Source of the DNA: Burkholderiales bacterium
GTDB taxonomy: Bacteria > Pseudomonadota > Gammaproteobacteria > Burkholderiales > SG8-41
Assembly (NCBI GenBank): GCA_019744975.1
Contig: JAIETP010000043.1
Span: forward strand, 1 to 43,749
Length of the DNA stretch: 43,749 nucleotides
Direction: 5' to 3'
Positions 15,920-24,275 of this stretch are shown piece after piece. The notes beneath the pieces were generated by a model. The model was not told the origin of the DNA. It saw only the letters and a program-made list of their open reading frames with translations, and did no database searches. The stretch's first letter is position 1, and the number at the start of each line of letters is the position of its first letter. The translations under genes were made by a program, and so were the position numbers.

Positions 15920-16363
15920 TCACTTGAGCTTCGCGCGCTCCGCCGCCAGTAGCTTGTTGGCGTCCACGCCTTTCGCCTTCGCGTCCTTGGTGAACTCTTC
16001 CAGGCCCTCGCGGAAATCCTTCTGCGCTTTCGCGAACTCGCCGGCCGGCATGGCGAGGCATTCGTCCATGCCATTTTTGGCGTGCTGCTTGATCCTGGCC
16101 TCCGTGCAGTCCTCGGGCTTGTTGTGCTTGCTCCTGACGGCGTCCTGGCACATGCGGGCGTGCATCTGCAGGACGCCCGGGCGTCCCAGCGTGGCCGAGC
16201 AGTAGCCTTTCAGGTCGTTTTTCTGGAGGGGGCGTTCCACGCTGACGAGGTAGGCGGCCACCTGTTGCGCGGTAGCGGGCTGGTCATCGAGGACGAACGA
16301 CGGCGTGGCGGCGATCGCCGCGCATGCTGCCAAGGTTGAAGCTGCAAGAATGTAATTGCGCAT
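15920..16363 (-). CDS. exported hypothetical protein, helical and lysine-rich
   Basis: A 147-residue protein with a signal peptide (MRNYILAASTLAACAAIA, cleavage near AATP). A GGGGAG ribosome site precedes the ATG. The mature region has four cysteines (GYCSA, RMCQD, EDCTE, DECLA) and is mostly charged helix toward the C-terminus (FAKAQKDFREGLEEFTKDAK). No family was recognised. It is likely periplasmic. Confidence 0.72.
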   Translation of the reverse strand: MRNYILAASTLAACAAIAATPSFVLDDQPATAQQVAAYLVSVERPLQKNDLKGYCSATLGRPGVLQMHARMCQDAVRSKHNKPEDCTEARIKQHAKNGMDECLAMPAGEFAKAQKDFREGLEEFTKDAKAKGVDANKLLAAERAKLK

Positions 16364-16442
16364 GTTCGCGCTCCCCTTTCGTGATAAGGCAGATTTAACG
16401 TAAGTAATTGATTTAAAAATTACATATAAACTACTGTTTGGT

Positions 16443-17924
16443 TCATCGGTAGCCCTGAGCGGTCAGGCGTGTATCCACGCATTTCTGCTGATTGGCCAAA
16501 CGGTCCGGGCCGGTGGGCACTTTCATGATGCAATCGATGTTATTGACCGTAACCCAGCAGCTGTGGATATCGCGCGGGTAAGAGGACTCGGAAGATGACC
16601 CCCATGGCAATCTGCGGAAACTGTGACCACATCCCTTGCCAAACTGCGCGACCGCATCTTGGGCTGAATGCGCGTACTGGTTGGTTGGCGTGTGCTGTCT
16701 TGTGGTCGCGCCGAGAGATGTCCAGTACATCGCTTCGGGCCAGCTAATACCGAAAGTGGGGTCTGATCCGTGTGGTCGAGCACCACTATGCCCGATCATG
16801 ATTTCTACCGTGGCATCGAAGTCTCTGGAGCGGTTAGGCCCTGCGCGACAGATGCCTTTCTCCTCGCATTTCACAGCGGCGGCAAGAATTGCTTCACGCG
16901 GCGTCGCATAGCCGCAGGCAGCGCCGTACCGTAAGGCGTTATCGCTGTTCGCGCGATACAACACTAGTGCGCCCCAGTTCGGCCCCCTGCATTCTGCGTG
17001 GATATTGACAATCAAATTCCTGTTGCGGAGGTGACTGTCTTTGTTTCGCGCAGCATTGAGACGCGTGAGCGCATCCTCCCGGGAGCGCGCCGACACCAGA
17101 AGAGGCGTCGACGAATAGCCGTCCGCGCGGTATTCGACGAGATAAAGATTCCCTGGTTCGATGTCTGACGGCCAGCCGCCGGTGGGTCGGCCGGCGGCGA
17201 TGTCCTTTGCCATCTGGTCGACTATGGAGGTAGCAACGCTTGGCGGCGGGGCTGCAGGTGCTGGACTTGCGGCTTGCGAGGGGGCTGGCCCACTGGGTGT
17301 GGCGCGGCTTCCCGCGTCGGCAAGCGACTGCCTGAGCCCGGCGCTTCCCGCCGATGGAGCAGGGCTGCCTCCACGCGATGCGATCAGTTGTGTGACTTCC
17401 GGTGAATTCAGCGCTCCGACTACTGCCTGCTCGAGTCTTTGTGCAGTTGTGGGGGATGTGCCGGCTGGCGCAAATATCCCGTAGGTGGACGGGTTAATCC
17501 CCGAGACCGCGATTGGCGTCAGGCTGTTGAGCGTGCCGCTCGTCACCGCCGGGCCCGCACCGGTTGTAGTGGAGTGAATCGGCACCATCAGCAACTGACC
17601 GCTGTCGGGACTCGCAGACCTGAACTCTTCGGCGGCGGTCAGGCCCCCGTTGCCGAATCGATTCAGAATCACTACTGGACGACCAAGCGAGTTGCCCAAC
17701 GAGATCGAAATACGGCGCGCAAGCGTATCGGCCGGCCCCCCCACTGCCGCTCCAACAGTGATAACGAAACGGTCACCCTGCGCCGCTGCGGGGCCGTGCG
17801 CCATCGACAGCATAAGTAGGGTGCGCCCTGCGGCTAAAAGCAGCCGCTTGAATTGTTGATGCCACGAGGTATGACTTGTGTTAATGCTCGGCTTCCGAGG
17901 CGTGGACGAAGCGATCAATTGCAT
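16443..17924 (-). CDS. chimeric exported protein: Bug-receptor-like N-terminal segment joined to a DUF4189-like domain
   Basis: A 493-residue protein in three parts. After a long N-terminus with a signal-like segment (RLLLAAGRTLLMLSMAHG...AAAQ), residues about 50-190 resemble the two ends of a Bug solute receptor: FVITVGAAVGGPADTLARRI, then VVILNRFGNGGL, GQLLMVPIHSTTTGAG, LTPIAVSGINPSTYGIFAPAG and a LNSPEVTQLIASRGG tail, with the middle of the receptor missing. A Pro/Ala/Ser-rich linker follows (about 195-240). The C-terminal half has two modules like DUF4189: WGALVLYRANSDNALRYGAA with PREAILAAAVKCEEKGIC, and a second AMYWTSLGATTRQ with AQDAVAQFGKGC. It ends with a Cys-rich tail. Its start overlaps the end of the MORN gene by 10 bases. 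The ligand-binding pocket is probably lost. The function is unknown. Confidence 0.72.
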   Translation of the reverse strand: MQLIASSTPRKPSINTSHTSWHQQFKRLLLAAGRTLLMLSMAHGPAAAQGDRFVITVGAAVGGPADTLARRISISLGNSLGRPVVILNRFGNGGLTAAEEFRSASPDSGQLLMVPIHSTTTGAGPAVTSGTLNSLTPIAVSGINPSTYGIFAPAGTSPTTAQRLEQAVVGALNSPEVTQLIASRGGSPAPSAGSAGLRQSLADAGSRATPSGPAPSQAASPAPAAPPPSVATSIVDQMAKDIAAGRPTGGWPSDIEPGNLYLVEYRADGYSSTPLLVSARSREDALTRLNAARNKDSHLRNRNLIVNIHAECRGPNWGALVLYRANSDNALRYGAACGYATPREAILAAAVKCEEKGICRAGPNRSRDFDATVEIMIGHSGARPHGSDPTFGISWPEAMYWTSLGATTRQHTPTNQYAHSAQDAVAQFGKGCGHSFRRLPWGSSSESSYPRDIHSCWVTVNNIDCIMKVPTGPDRLANQQKCVDTRLTAQGYR

Positions 17925-19402
17925 ATGTGTTTCATTTCGCGATTTGCGATGTGATTGCCCTTGCCGAAACCGTATTCGCTGCCAGATCTGCAGGCACCGT
18001 ATGCAATGGTGACTGAGCGTCCTCCTCCGGCGAGCGGATAGAAACGTCCGGAATCAATTGAAGTCGAAAGATTGGTGTAGCCAGGGTTGCAATCGCCCCC
18101 CACGTAACAGTAGACAACTACAATAGGAAACGCGCATCGGTTCAGAAAACCTTTGGACGTCGTGGTGCGAATTCCCAATGACCTAATCTCCGCTTCCGAG
18201 ATTGCCCTCACGCAATGGGTCGCGTCGTTATCAGGATTGCCGCCGGAAGGCGGCGGAGACTCTGCTGGAGACGCCTGCGGGCGCGCTGGTGACGACGACG
18301 TGACAGCGGCAGGCTGCGGGGAAGAGGAGGTGGCGGGAGATGATGGGGTCGTGGAAGAGCCGGTCTGCCGCCTGGCCTCTCGATGCTCTATTACTGCCCC
18401 GGCGACCGCCCCCAGTATGCCGAGAAACTCTCCTAGACCACCGCTACCACTGGCGGTTTCGGTGCTGGTGGTCGTTCTGGTTACGCTACCGTTACTGTAA
18501 GTTGCCACTACCCTTCCGAGTGCATCCCTTCCCTCGGCATTGAACGGCTTGCTGTTACGAAACTCGCCAGTCAAACGCTCGCCGGACTTTAAGCTCAATG
18601 TACCTTGTCCATGGAAGTGACCGTCAAGGAACGCGCCTTCATACTTATTGCCGCCGGGACTGGTGAGTGTTCCTTGTCCGCTCAATCTGCCTTTGGCGAA
18701 GTCGCCCTCATAGACATCTCCACTGGAAATAAAGGTCATGATGCCGCGCCCATGTGGCAGATGGGTGCTGAACTGCCCCTCGTAACGGTCGCCGTTCTCG
18801 TATCGCTGAATACCTTTTCCTTCCCGCAAAAAACTTCGCGTATCGCCGATTGAGCGATATCGCAAATTCGTGAACTCTCCTTTGCCGACCTGCCTGCCGT
18901 TGACGAACTCGGCGCGCGCCATGCTGCCGCTGCTGCTCGCATAAATTGCAGTACCGTTCCATCGCCCATCGACGATGGGTCCTTGGTACACCCAGGTAGT
19001 TCCCTTCTCCGTCGTGCCAGTCCGCAACTCCTTGTCGGACTGGTTCGCGTAGGCGGAACGCAGGGTTTGAGCGGCTCGGGTGTACGCGGGGTCGTTGTCC
19101 ACAGGCGGTGCAGCGGCGTCAAACACGTCGTTCATGTCGGGTTCTAGCTTGGCGAGCGAAAGATCGTTCAGGCGGTTCAGAAAAGTTTTCACCGAAGCGC
19201 AGACCTTGTGAATTCTCATCACCAGGGCGCAGCCGACGTGCGCGGTGCAGAAATTCACTTGGGTCCGGGTGGTTTCGTCGCGAAGCTCCTCGCAGTTCGC
19301 GAGTTCGGGATTGACCTGCGCCCGGGCGGGGCCGCCTGCGACGCCGACGACGATGCAAAAAAGCGCGATGATCCAACGGGATTGGCGTAATGATTGGCTC
19401 AC
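17915..19402 (-). CDS. exported MORN-repeat protein
   Basis: A 495-residue protein starting with GTG at 19402 behind a GGGGAA site. A signal peptide (WIIALFCIVVGVAGGPARA) is followed by a Cys-containing helical region (about 30-100). Then come MORN-type repeats (about 125-270), for example YEGQFSTHLPHGRGIMTF, YEGDFAKGRLSGQGTLTS and YEGAFLDGHFHGQGTLSL. Next is a Ser/Pro/Thr-rich linker (about 330-385) and a C-terminal Cys-rich module, CAFPIVVVYCYVGGDCNPGY and GACRSGSEYGFGKG. MORN repeats form extended beta-hairpin sheets and bind lipids or proteins. The downstream gene overlaps by 10 bases and is probably translationally coupled, so the two may act together in the periplasm. Confidence 0.82.
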   Translation of the reverse strand: MSQSLRQSRWIIALFCIVVGVAGGPARAQVNPELANCEELRDETTRTQVNFCTAHVGCALVMRIHKVCASVKTFLNRLNDLSLAKLEPDMNDVFDAAAPPVDNDPAYTRAAQTLRSAYANQSDKELRTGTTEKGTTWVYQGPIVDGRWNGTAIYASSSGSMARAEFVNGRQVGKGEFTNLRYRSIGDTRSFLREGKGIQRYENGDRYEGQFSTHLPHGRGIMTFISSGDVYEGDFAKGRLSGQGTLTSPGGNKYEGAFLDGHFHGQGTLSLKSGERLTGEFRNSKPFNAEGRDALGRVVATYSNGSVTRTTTSTETASGSGGLGEFLGILGAVAGAVIEHREARRQTGSSTTPSSPATSSSPQPAAVTSSSPARPQASPAESPPPSGGNPDNDATHCVRAISEAEIRSLGIRTTTSKGFLNRCAFPIVVVYCYVGGDCNPGYTNLSTSIDSGRFYPLAGGGRSVTIAYGACRSGSEYGFGKGNHIANREMKHICN

Positions 19403-19559
19403 TCAGTTCCCCATGATCGCTGGTGTGTGGCCAATCTAAGCGACCCCTCCGGGCGCCGGTATCCCCCGAATTGGTTACATGGGCACCGAAACTGGCATTC
19501 CACAGTGTTGAGGCATGGAATTGTCGCTACACTTGCGCGGACCATTTACGCTTGTGCCT

Positions 19560-20213
19560 ATGCCACTCCCGATCAAGGTCTCCATCGTTGAAGACGACGC
19601 CGATACCCGCGCACGGATCGCACAGTCGGTGCGTGCCGATCGGGAACTTCAGCTGGTCGGCGAGTACGGCGTGGCGGGCGAGGCGCTGACCGGCCTGGCG
19701 CGGCAATCGCCCGACGTCTTGCTGGTGGATCTCGGCCTGCCCGATATGCCTGGGCTCGACCTGATTCGGGTTTGCGCGAAGCTGTATCCAGACTGCGAGA
19801 TCCTGGTGTTCACCGCGTTCGGCGACGAGGCGCACGTGCTGGCTGCGCTCGAGGCGGGCGCGGGCGGCTACCTGCTGAAAGGCAACCTGTCGCACGACAT
19901 CGGCTTCGACATCCGCGACATCAAGGCCGGCGGCTCGCCGGTTTCGCCCCTGATCGCCCGCCACCTGTTGGCGCGCATGGGGAATGCCAAGCCGGCAGCG
20001 TCGCAGAAGGAGGGAGAGTGCGCGCTGCTGACACCGCGCGAGACGGAGATCCTCAATACCATCTCGCGGGGATATACCTACGCCGAAACGGCGAAGCTGA
20101 TGGGCGTCAGTGCGACCACCGTGCACACGCATCTGAAGCGCGTGTACCGCAAGCTGTCCGTCAGTTCGAAGACCGAAGCGATATTCGAGGCGAGCCGGAT
20201 GGGATTGCTGTGA
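19560..20213 (+). CDS. NarL/LuxR-family two-component response regulator
   Basis: A 217-residue response regulator. The receiver domain has the acidic pair in SIVEDDAD (residues 8-15), phosphoacceptor Asp57 in LLVDLGLPD, the conserved FTAF threonine and the LLKG lysine. The output domain is a LuxR-type helix-turn-helix: LTPRETEILNTISRGYTYAE, then VSATTVHTHLKRVYRKLSV. The open frame extends to an ATG at 19515, but MPLPIKVSIVEDD is the usual start for the family; no strong ribosome site distinguishes them. The histidine-kinase gene overlaps the stop codon by four bases, so they form a coupled pair. The promoters it controls cannot be read here. Confidence 0.93.
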   Translation: MPLPIKVSIVEDDADTRARIAQSVRADRELQLVGEYGVAGEALTGLARQSPDVLLVDLGLPDMPGLDLIRVCAKLYPDCEILVFTAFGDEAHVLAALEAGAGGYLLKGNLSHDIGFDIRDIKAGGSPVSPLIARHLLARMGNAKPAASQKEGECALLTPRETEILNTISRGYTYAETAKLMGVSATTVHTHLKRVYRKLSVSSKTEAIFEASRMGLL

Positions 20214-22063
20214 AGCGCGCGCGCTTCTGGCCCCTCGCCGTGCTGCTGGCAGCCGTCGCCCTTGCGGCCGGCGCGCAGGCACCGGATATCACGCAACCCA
20301 TCGTCTTCGAGCGCGCGGAGTTTCTGGAAAGCCGGTCGTCCCGCATACCGCCGGAAGACGCGCCCTGGAAGCCGGTTCGATTACCCGACAACTGGCACGA
20401 AAGCCGGCCCGGCTACAGCGGCATCGGCTGGTACCGGATCGAATTGCCGCCCACAACGGCCACCCGGCGCGTGCACCTCGTCCACGTGTCGCGGGATTCC
20501 GCGGACCTGATCCGGTTTTTCCTGAACGGCCACATCGTCGGCTCCACGCAACGTCCCGATCCCAGCCTGCGCCTGTACCAGCAGCCGTACGCCACGGGGA
20601 TGATGGGGGGAACCCTGCGCGAGGGCAAGAACACGCTTCACATCCTGGTCGAAGGCCACAGCAACCTGCGCCACGGCCTGCCGCGCGTCTGGTTCGGCGA
20701 TTCCGTGCCGATTCGCGCGATGTGGCTCGAACGTTACCGGCTGCACGTGCTGTTGCCGATGGGGTGCGCATTTGCCGTGCTTGCGATGGGCCTCATCGCG
20801 CTTGCCTTCTGGTCGAGAAACCGTCGGGATCCCCAGTTTCTGTGGACCGGACTTGCGGCGACGCTCATCGGCGCGCCCGCGCTGCTGCACTTCTTCATCG
20901 GGCCCGGGGCTTCTGGCGTCGGGCGTGACGTGCTTCAACTCTTCTACGCTTACGGTGCTGCGCCAGCGCTGGCTATGAGCGGCCTGCACGTGGCGCGCGT
21001 CGAGCGTCGTGGCCAAGCCTGGTTGTTGTGGGGCCTGCTGGCGGTCGGCTGCGCCGCGCCGCTCCTGCTCGGCCCGCTCGCGTTCGTGCGCGTGTCTTCC
21101 GCGCTGGGCGCGGTCTTCCTGCTGATCCTCGTCGGGGTGTTTACTCTCGTTCTCCTGCGCGGTGGGCAGCACACCGGCTGGATTCGCGGCATCGTGGCGG
21201 CCTCGCTGGCGGCGGTGATCGCTTTCGCCGTTCATGATCTCGCCCTCTGGATGGGCTGGATCGGTTTCGACCGCATCGCGCTCTCGGCCTTCTCGGCGCC
21301 GGTGCTCGCGCTCGCACTCGGCGCGCTGGTGATTTCACGCCATCTCGAGGCGGTCGGTTCGCTGGCGAACGCCAACGTCACGCTGGAGCAGAGGGTGGCT
21401 GACCGCACCGCGGAGATTGAGCGCACGCACAAGCAGCTTCGCGGCCTGGAGCAGGAACGTGCGCGCGTCGCCGAGCGCCAGCGCATCATGGCAGACATCC
21501 ACGACGGCCTCGGCGCGAGCCTGGTCAGCCTGTTGAGCGTAGTACAGACGCGGCGCGCAGAACCGGCTGAAGTTGAGCACCGCGTACACGAAGCCCTGCA
21601 GGAACTGCGCCTCGCTGTCGATTCGCAGGACACGCTGGAAGGCGATCTGTTGACTGCGCTCGCCACCATCCGTTTCCGCATGCGCGATGCACTGGAAGCC
21701 GCCGGCATTGCGCTCGAATGGGACATCACCGACATACCAAGGCTTGATCACCTGTCCTCGCGCAACCTGCTGGGTATCCAGCGTATCGTGCTGGAAGCGC
21801 TGACCAACGCCATACGCCACGCGCAGGCCTCCTCCGTCAGCGTGTCGCTGGTCGCCGCCGCGGACCATATTGCCGTGCTGATCTCGGACAACGGCCGTGG
21901 CTTCGATGCCGCGGCACAGGTTCACGTGGGACGCGGACTCTCCGGCATGCGCCGCCGCGCAACTGAGACTGGGGGCACGTTGCGCATTGAATCAGCGGCA
22001 GGTCGCGGCACCCGTGTCACACTGACCCTGCCTCTGCAGCCACCCGCCAGCAACCGCGGTTGA
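20210..22063 (+). CDS. membrane sensor histidine kinase (HisKA_3 type)
   Basis: A 617-residue kinase starting at GTG 20210, overlapping the response-regulator stop (GTGA). After a signal-like segment, residues about 25-175 form a periplasmic beta-rich domain (WKPVRLPDNWHESRPGYSG, YRIEL, FFLNGHIVGST) resembling the jelly-roll sensor of 7TMR-DISM proteins or sugar-binding folds. About seven hydrophobic segments follow (about 180-395), then a short coiled coil. The HisKA_3 dimerisation helix carries His431 in DIHDGLGASLVSLL. The ATPase domain shows ALTNAIRHAQAS, DNGRGFD and GLSGMRRRATETGG. It presumably phosphorylates the NarL-type regulator just upstream. The signal is unknown; a carbohydrate or carboxylate ligand is possible. 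Confidence 0.92.
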   Translation: MKRARFWPLAVLLAAVALAAGAQAPDITQPIVFERAEFLESRSSRIPPEDAPWKPVRLPDNWHESRPGYSGIGWYRIELPPTTATRRVHLVHVSRDSADLIRFFLNGHIVGSTQRPDPSLRLYQQPYATGMMGGTLREGKNTLHILVEGHSNLRHGLPRVWFGDSVPIRAMWLERYRLHVLLPMGCAFAVLAMGLIALAFWSRNRRDPQFLWTGLAATLIGAPALLHFFIGPGASGVGRDVLQLFYAYGAAPALAMSGLHVARVERRGQAWLLWGLLAVGCAAPLLLGPLAFVRVSSALGAVFLLILVGVFTLVLLRGGQHTGWIRGIVAASLAAVIAFAVHDLALWMGWIGFDRIALSAFSAPVLALALGALVISRHLEAVGSLANANVTLEQRVADRTAEIERTHKQLRGLEQERARVAERQRIMADIHDGLGASLVSLLSVVQTRRAEPAEVEHRVHEALQELRLAVDSQDTLEGDLLTALATIRFRMRDALEAAGIALEWDITDIPRLDHLSSRNLLGIQRIVLEALTNAIRHAQASSVSVSLVAAADHIAVLISDNGRGFDAAAQVHVGRGLSGMRRRATETGGTLRIESAAGRGTRVTLTLPLQPPASNRG

Positions 22064-22067
22064 GCGC

Positions 22068-23234
22068 TTACAGCAGCGCACCCTGCATCGCAGACTCCGG
22101 GGCCTGGCCGGGTCTGGACAAAACTCCCACCCGTACCCCCAGCAACCGGATGCGCCGGTCCAGCGGCACACGCTTGAGGCATTCACCCGCGGCGCGGCGT
22201 ATGATTTTTGCATCCCGCGTCGGTACATCCAGGGTCAGGTCGCGGGTCACGGTCCTGAAATTGTCGTAACGGATTTTCAGGCCGATGGTTTTGCCGACAT
22301 ACCCTTTGCGCTCGAGATCGCCGGCGACACGCACGCAAAGGTCGGTGAATATTTTGGTCAGTTTCGCCTTGTCGCGCACTGCATGCAGGTCGTTTTCAAA
22401 CGTCGTCTCGCGGCTGATCGATTTCGGTTCGCTGTAGGTCACCACCGGCCGTTCATCCACCCCCTGCGCGGCAGCATGCATCCATGCGCCGTAGCTTTGC
22501 CCGAAATGTTCTACCAGCAACGCGGCATCGGCCTCTGCCAGATCACCGATGCTGCGGATACCCAGTTGCTCCAATTTGATATTGGCCTTGGGCCCGATGC
22601 CGTTGATTTTTCGCACCGCCAGCGGCCACACCAGGCTGCGGATGTCGTCGGGGCGGATCACGCTGACGCCGGTAGGTTTGTTCAGTTCCGAAGCGATTTT
22701 CGACAGCAGTTTGTTCGGCGTAATGCCGATCGAACACGACAGCCGGGTCGCCTCGCGCACCGCGCGCTGGATGTCGGTGGCAATCGCCCGTGCACGTGCC
22801 CAAGGATCCGGGGCGCCGTCGGCGGCACTCTCCGCAACCAGAGCCGTGATGTCGATGTAAATCTCGTCGATGCCGCGGTCTTCAACCTGCGGTGCGATCG
22901 CGCGCACGGTGTCCTTGAACAACCGGGAATAGTGCCGGTAGGCGTCAAAGTCCGCCGGCAGCAGCACCGCGTCCGGCGCCAGTTTCGCCGCCTTCATCAG
23001 CCCCATCGCCGAAAACACGCCCAGTGCGCGCGCCTCGTAGGTCGAGGTCGTCACCACGCCACGCCCGGTGTAACCACGCAGCGTGGTGAATGCAGTATCC
23101 GCCAGATCATCCTGAGCCGCACGACGGCGCCCGCCAACCACCACCGGCAGGCCGCGCAACTGCGGATAACGCAGCAGCTCGACCGACGCGTAAAACGCAT
23201 CCATGTCGAGGTGGGCGATGTAACGCGCGGTCAT
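22068..23234 (-). CDS. dinB: DNA polymerase IV (Y-family, translesion)
   Basis: A 388-residue Y-family polymerase. Visible motifs are YIAHLDMDAFYASVELLRYP at the N-terminus (metal-binding Asp), YEARALGVFSAMGLMKAA, the catalytic RGIDEIYIDIT (usual form S-I-D-E-A; here Gly replaces Ser), and the thumb hairpins INGIGPKANIKLEQLGI. The little-finger domain follows. It is longer than E. coli Pol IV by about 37 residues, mostly a RRRAAQDDLADTAFTTLRGY insert near residue 35. The open frame extends to 23276 but MTARYIAHLDMDAF at 23234 is the canonical start. The metR stop lies 5 bases upstream, so dinB is probably transcribed from the metR promoter, an unusual pairing. It ends 4 bases from the convergent histidine kinase. 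There is no C-terminal clamp-binding motif I can be sure of. Confidence 0.95.
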   Translation of the reverse strand: MTARYIAHLDMDAFYASVELLRYPQLRGLPVVVGGRRRAAQDDLADTAFTTLRGYTGRGVVTTSTYEARALGVFSAMGLMKAAKLAPDAVLLPADFDAYRHYSRLFKDTVRAIAPQVEDRGIDEIYIDITALVAESAADGAPDPWARARAIATDIQRAVREATRLSCSIGITPNKLLSKIASELNKPTGVSVIRPDDIRSLVWPLAVRKINGIGPKANIKLEQLGIRSIGDLAEADAALLVEHFGQSYGAWMHAAAQGVDERPVVTYSEPKSISRETTFENDLHAVRDKAKLTKIFTDLCVRVAGDLERKGYVGKTIGLKIRYDNFRTVTRDLTLDVPTRDAKIIRRAAGECLKRVPLDRRIRLLGVRVGVLSRPGQAPESAMQGALL

Positions 23235-23239
23235 CGGCT

Positions 23240-24151
23240 TTACAGCAGTTCGATGCCGTCCAGTCCGGCGGCACATTTGCTGCGGATGATGTCGACGAAT
23301 TCAGTGACGTACGGCCGGCTGGCCAACGCACGCGGCACCACCGCATGCAGCTCGCTCCACAAACCCTTGGCGCCAATCCGTCGTGCGATCACATAATCCA
23401 GGTCGACATAGTTGCGCACCCCCCAGTTCGGCAAGGCCGCGATACCACGGCGGCTCGCCACCAGCTGCAGTATGGCTACCGTCAGCTCCGCGGTACGCCG
23501 CTTGAGCTGGATGCCCGCGGGTTTCAGCACCTGGCGGATCAGGTCAATGCGTTCCTCGGGCACCGGATAGGTGATCAGCGTTTCCCCTTTCAGGTCGGCG
23601 GCTTCAATGCGCCGTTTCGTACGCAGGCGATGTTCGACCGGCAACACGGCGAGGATTTCAAACCGGAACAGCGGCAGCGCGACGTAATCACGGCCGCGCG
23701 GCTTCTGCGAACCAATCACCAGCTCGGCCTTGCCGTTCTGCAGCAGGGCCAGCGGATCGCTGTGGAAGCCGGCGAGCAGATCGACCTCGACCTCGGGCCA
23801 GCGCCCGCGGAAGGCATCCATCACCGGCATCAGCCAGTCAAAACAGGTGTGGCATTCCAGTGCGATGCGCAGATCGCCGCCGGGATCACCCTTGAGCCGC
23901 AGCAGATCGCGCTCGGCATCGGCAACCGCAAGCAAGGTATCGCGCGCCAGCTGCAGCAAACGCTGCCCCGCCGGCGTGAAACGCAGACCGCTTCCCGTGC
24001 GCTGGAACAGCGCCGCGCCGTAGTGTTCTTCCAGTGCGCGCATCTGGTGTGACAGCGCACTTTGCGTCAGGTGCACCTGGCTCGCGGCATGGACCAGCTT
24101 GCCGGTGTCGGCGATGGCGGCCAGCGACCGCAGGTGGCGCAGTTCAATCAT
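23240..24151 (-). CDS. metR: LysR-family activator of methionine synthesis, MetR
   Basis: A 303-residue LysR-type regulator with the N-terminal helix-turn-helix MIELRHLRSLAAIADTGKLV, then HLTQSALSHQMRALEEHYG, and a C-terminal effector domain that in MetR binds homocysteine. Placement is decisive: it is divergent from metE and the 124-base gap holds a perfect MetR box (24167-24179), 16 bases upstream of this start. MetR therefore probably represses itself and activates metE when homocysteine accumulates. The ATG at 24151 is the family-typical start. dinB follows after 5 bases on the same strand. Confidence 0.94.
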   Translation of the reverse strand: MIELRHLRSLAAIADTGKLVHAASQVHLTQSALSHQMRALEEHYGAALFQRTGSGLRFTPAGQRLLQLARDTLLAVADAERDLLRLKGDPGGDLRIALECHTCFDWLMPVMDAFRGRWPEVEVDLLAGFHSDPLALLQNGKAELVIGSQKPRGRDYVALPLFRFEILAVLPVEHRLRTKRRIEAADLKGETLITYPVPEERIDLIRQVLKPAGIQLKRRTAELTVAILQLVASRRGIAALPNWGVRNYVDLDYVIARRIGAKGLWSELHAVVPRALASRPYVTEFVDIIRSKCAAGLDGIELL

Positions 24152-24166
24152 GCCGGACCCTTGATA

Positions 24167-24179
24167 TGAATTTAATTCA
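24167..24179. promoter_or_regulatory. MetR-binding site
   Basis: TGAA-TTTAA-TTCA matches the MetR consensus TGAA-N5-TTCA exactly. It lies between the divergent metR and metE genes, 16 bases from the metR ATG and 97 bases from the metE ATG, a position suited to repressing metR and activating metE. Confidence 0.85.
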
Positions 24180-24275
24180 AGTTATTCTGAAAATTAATCG
24201 TTTGATTCTACGCCGGACGCTGCCGATACTCCACGCCTCATTCATCACCTCATTTATCAATAGGCAGACAATTCC

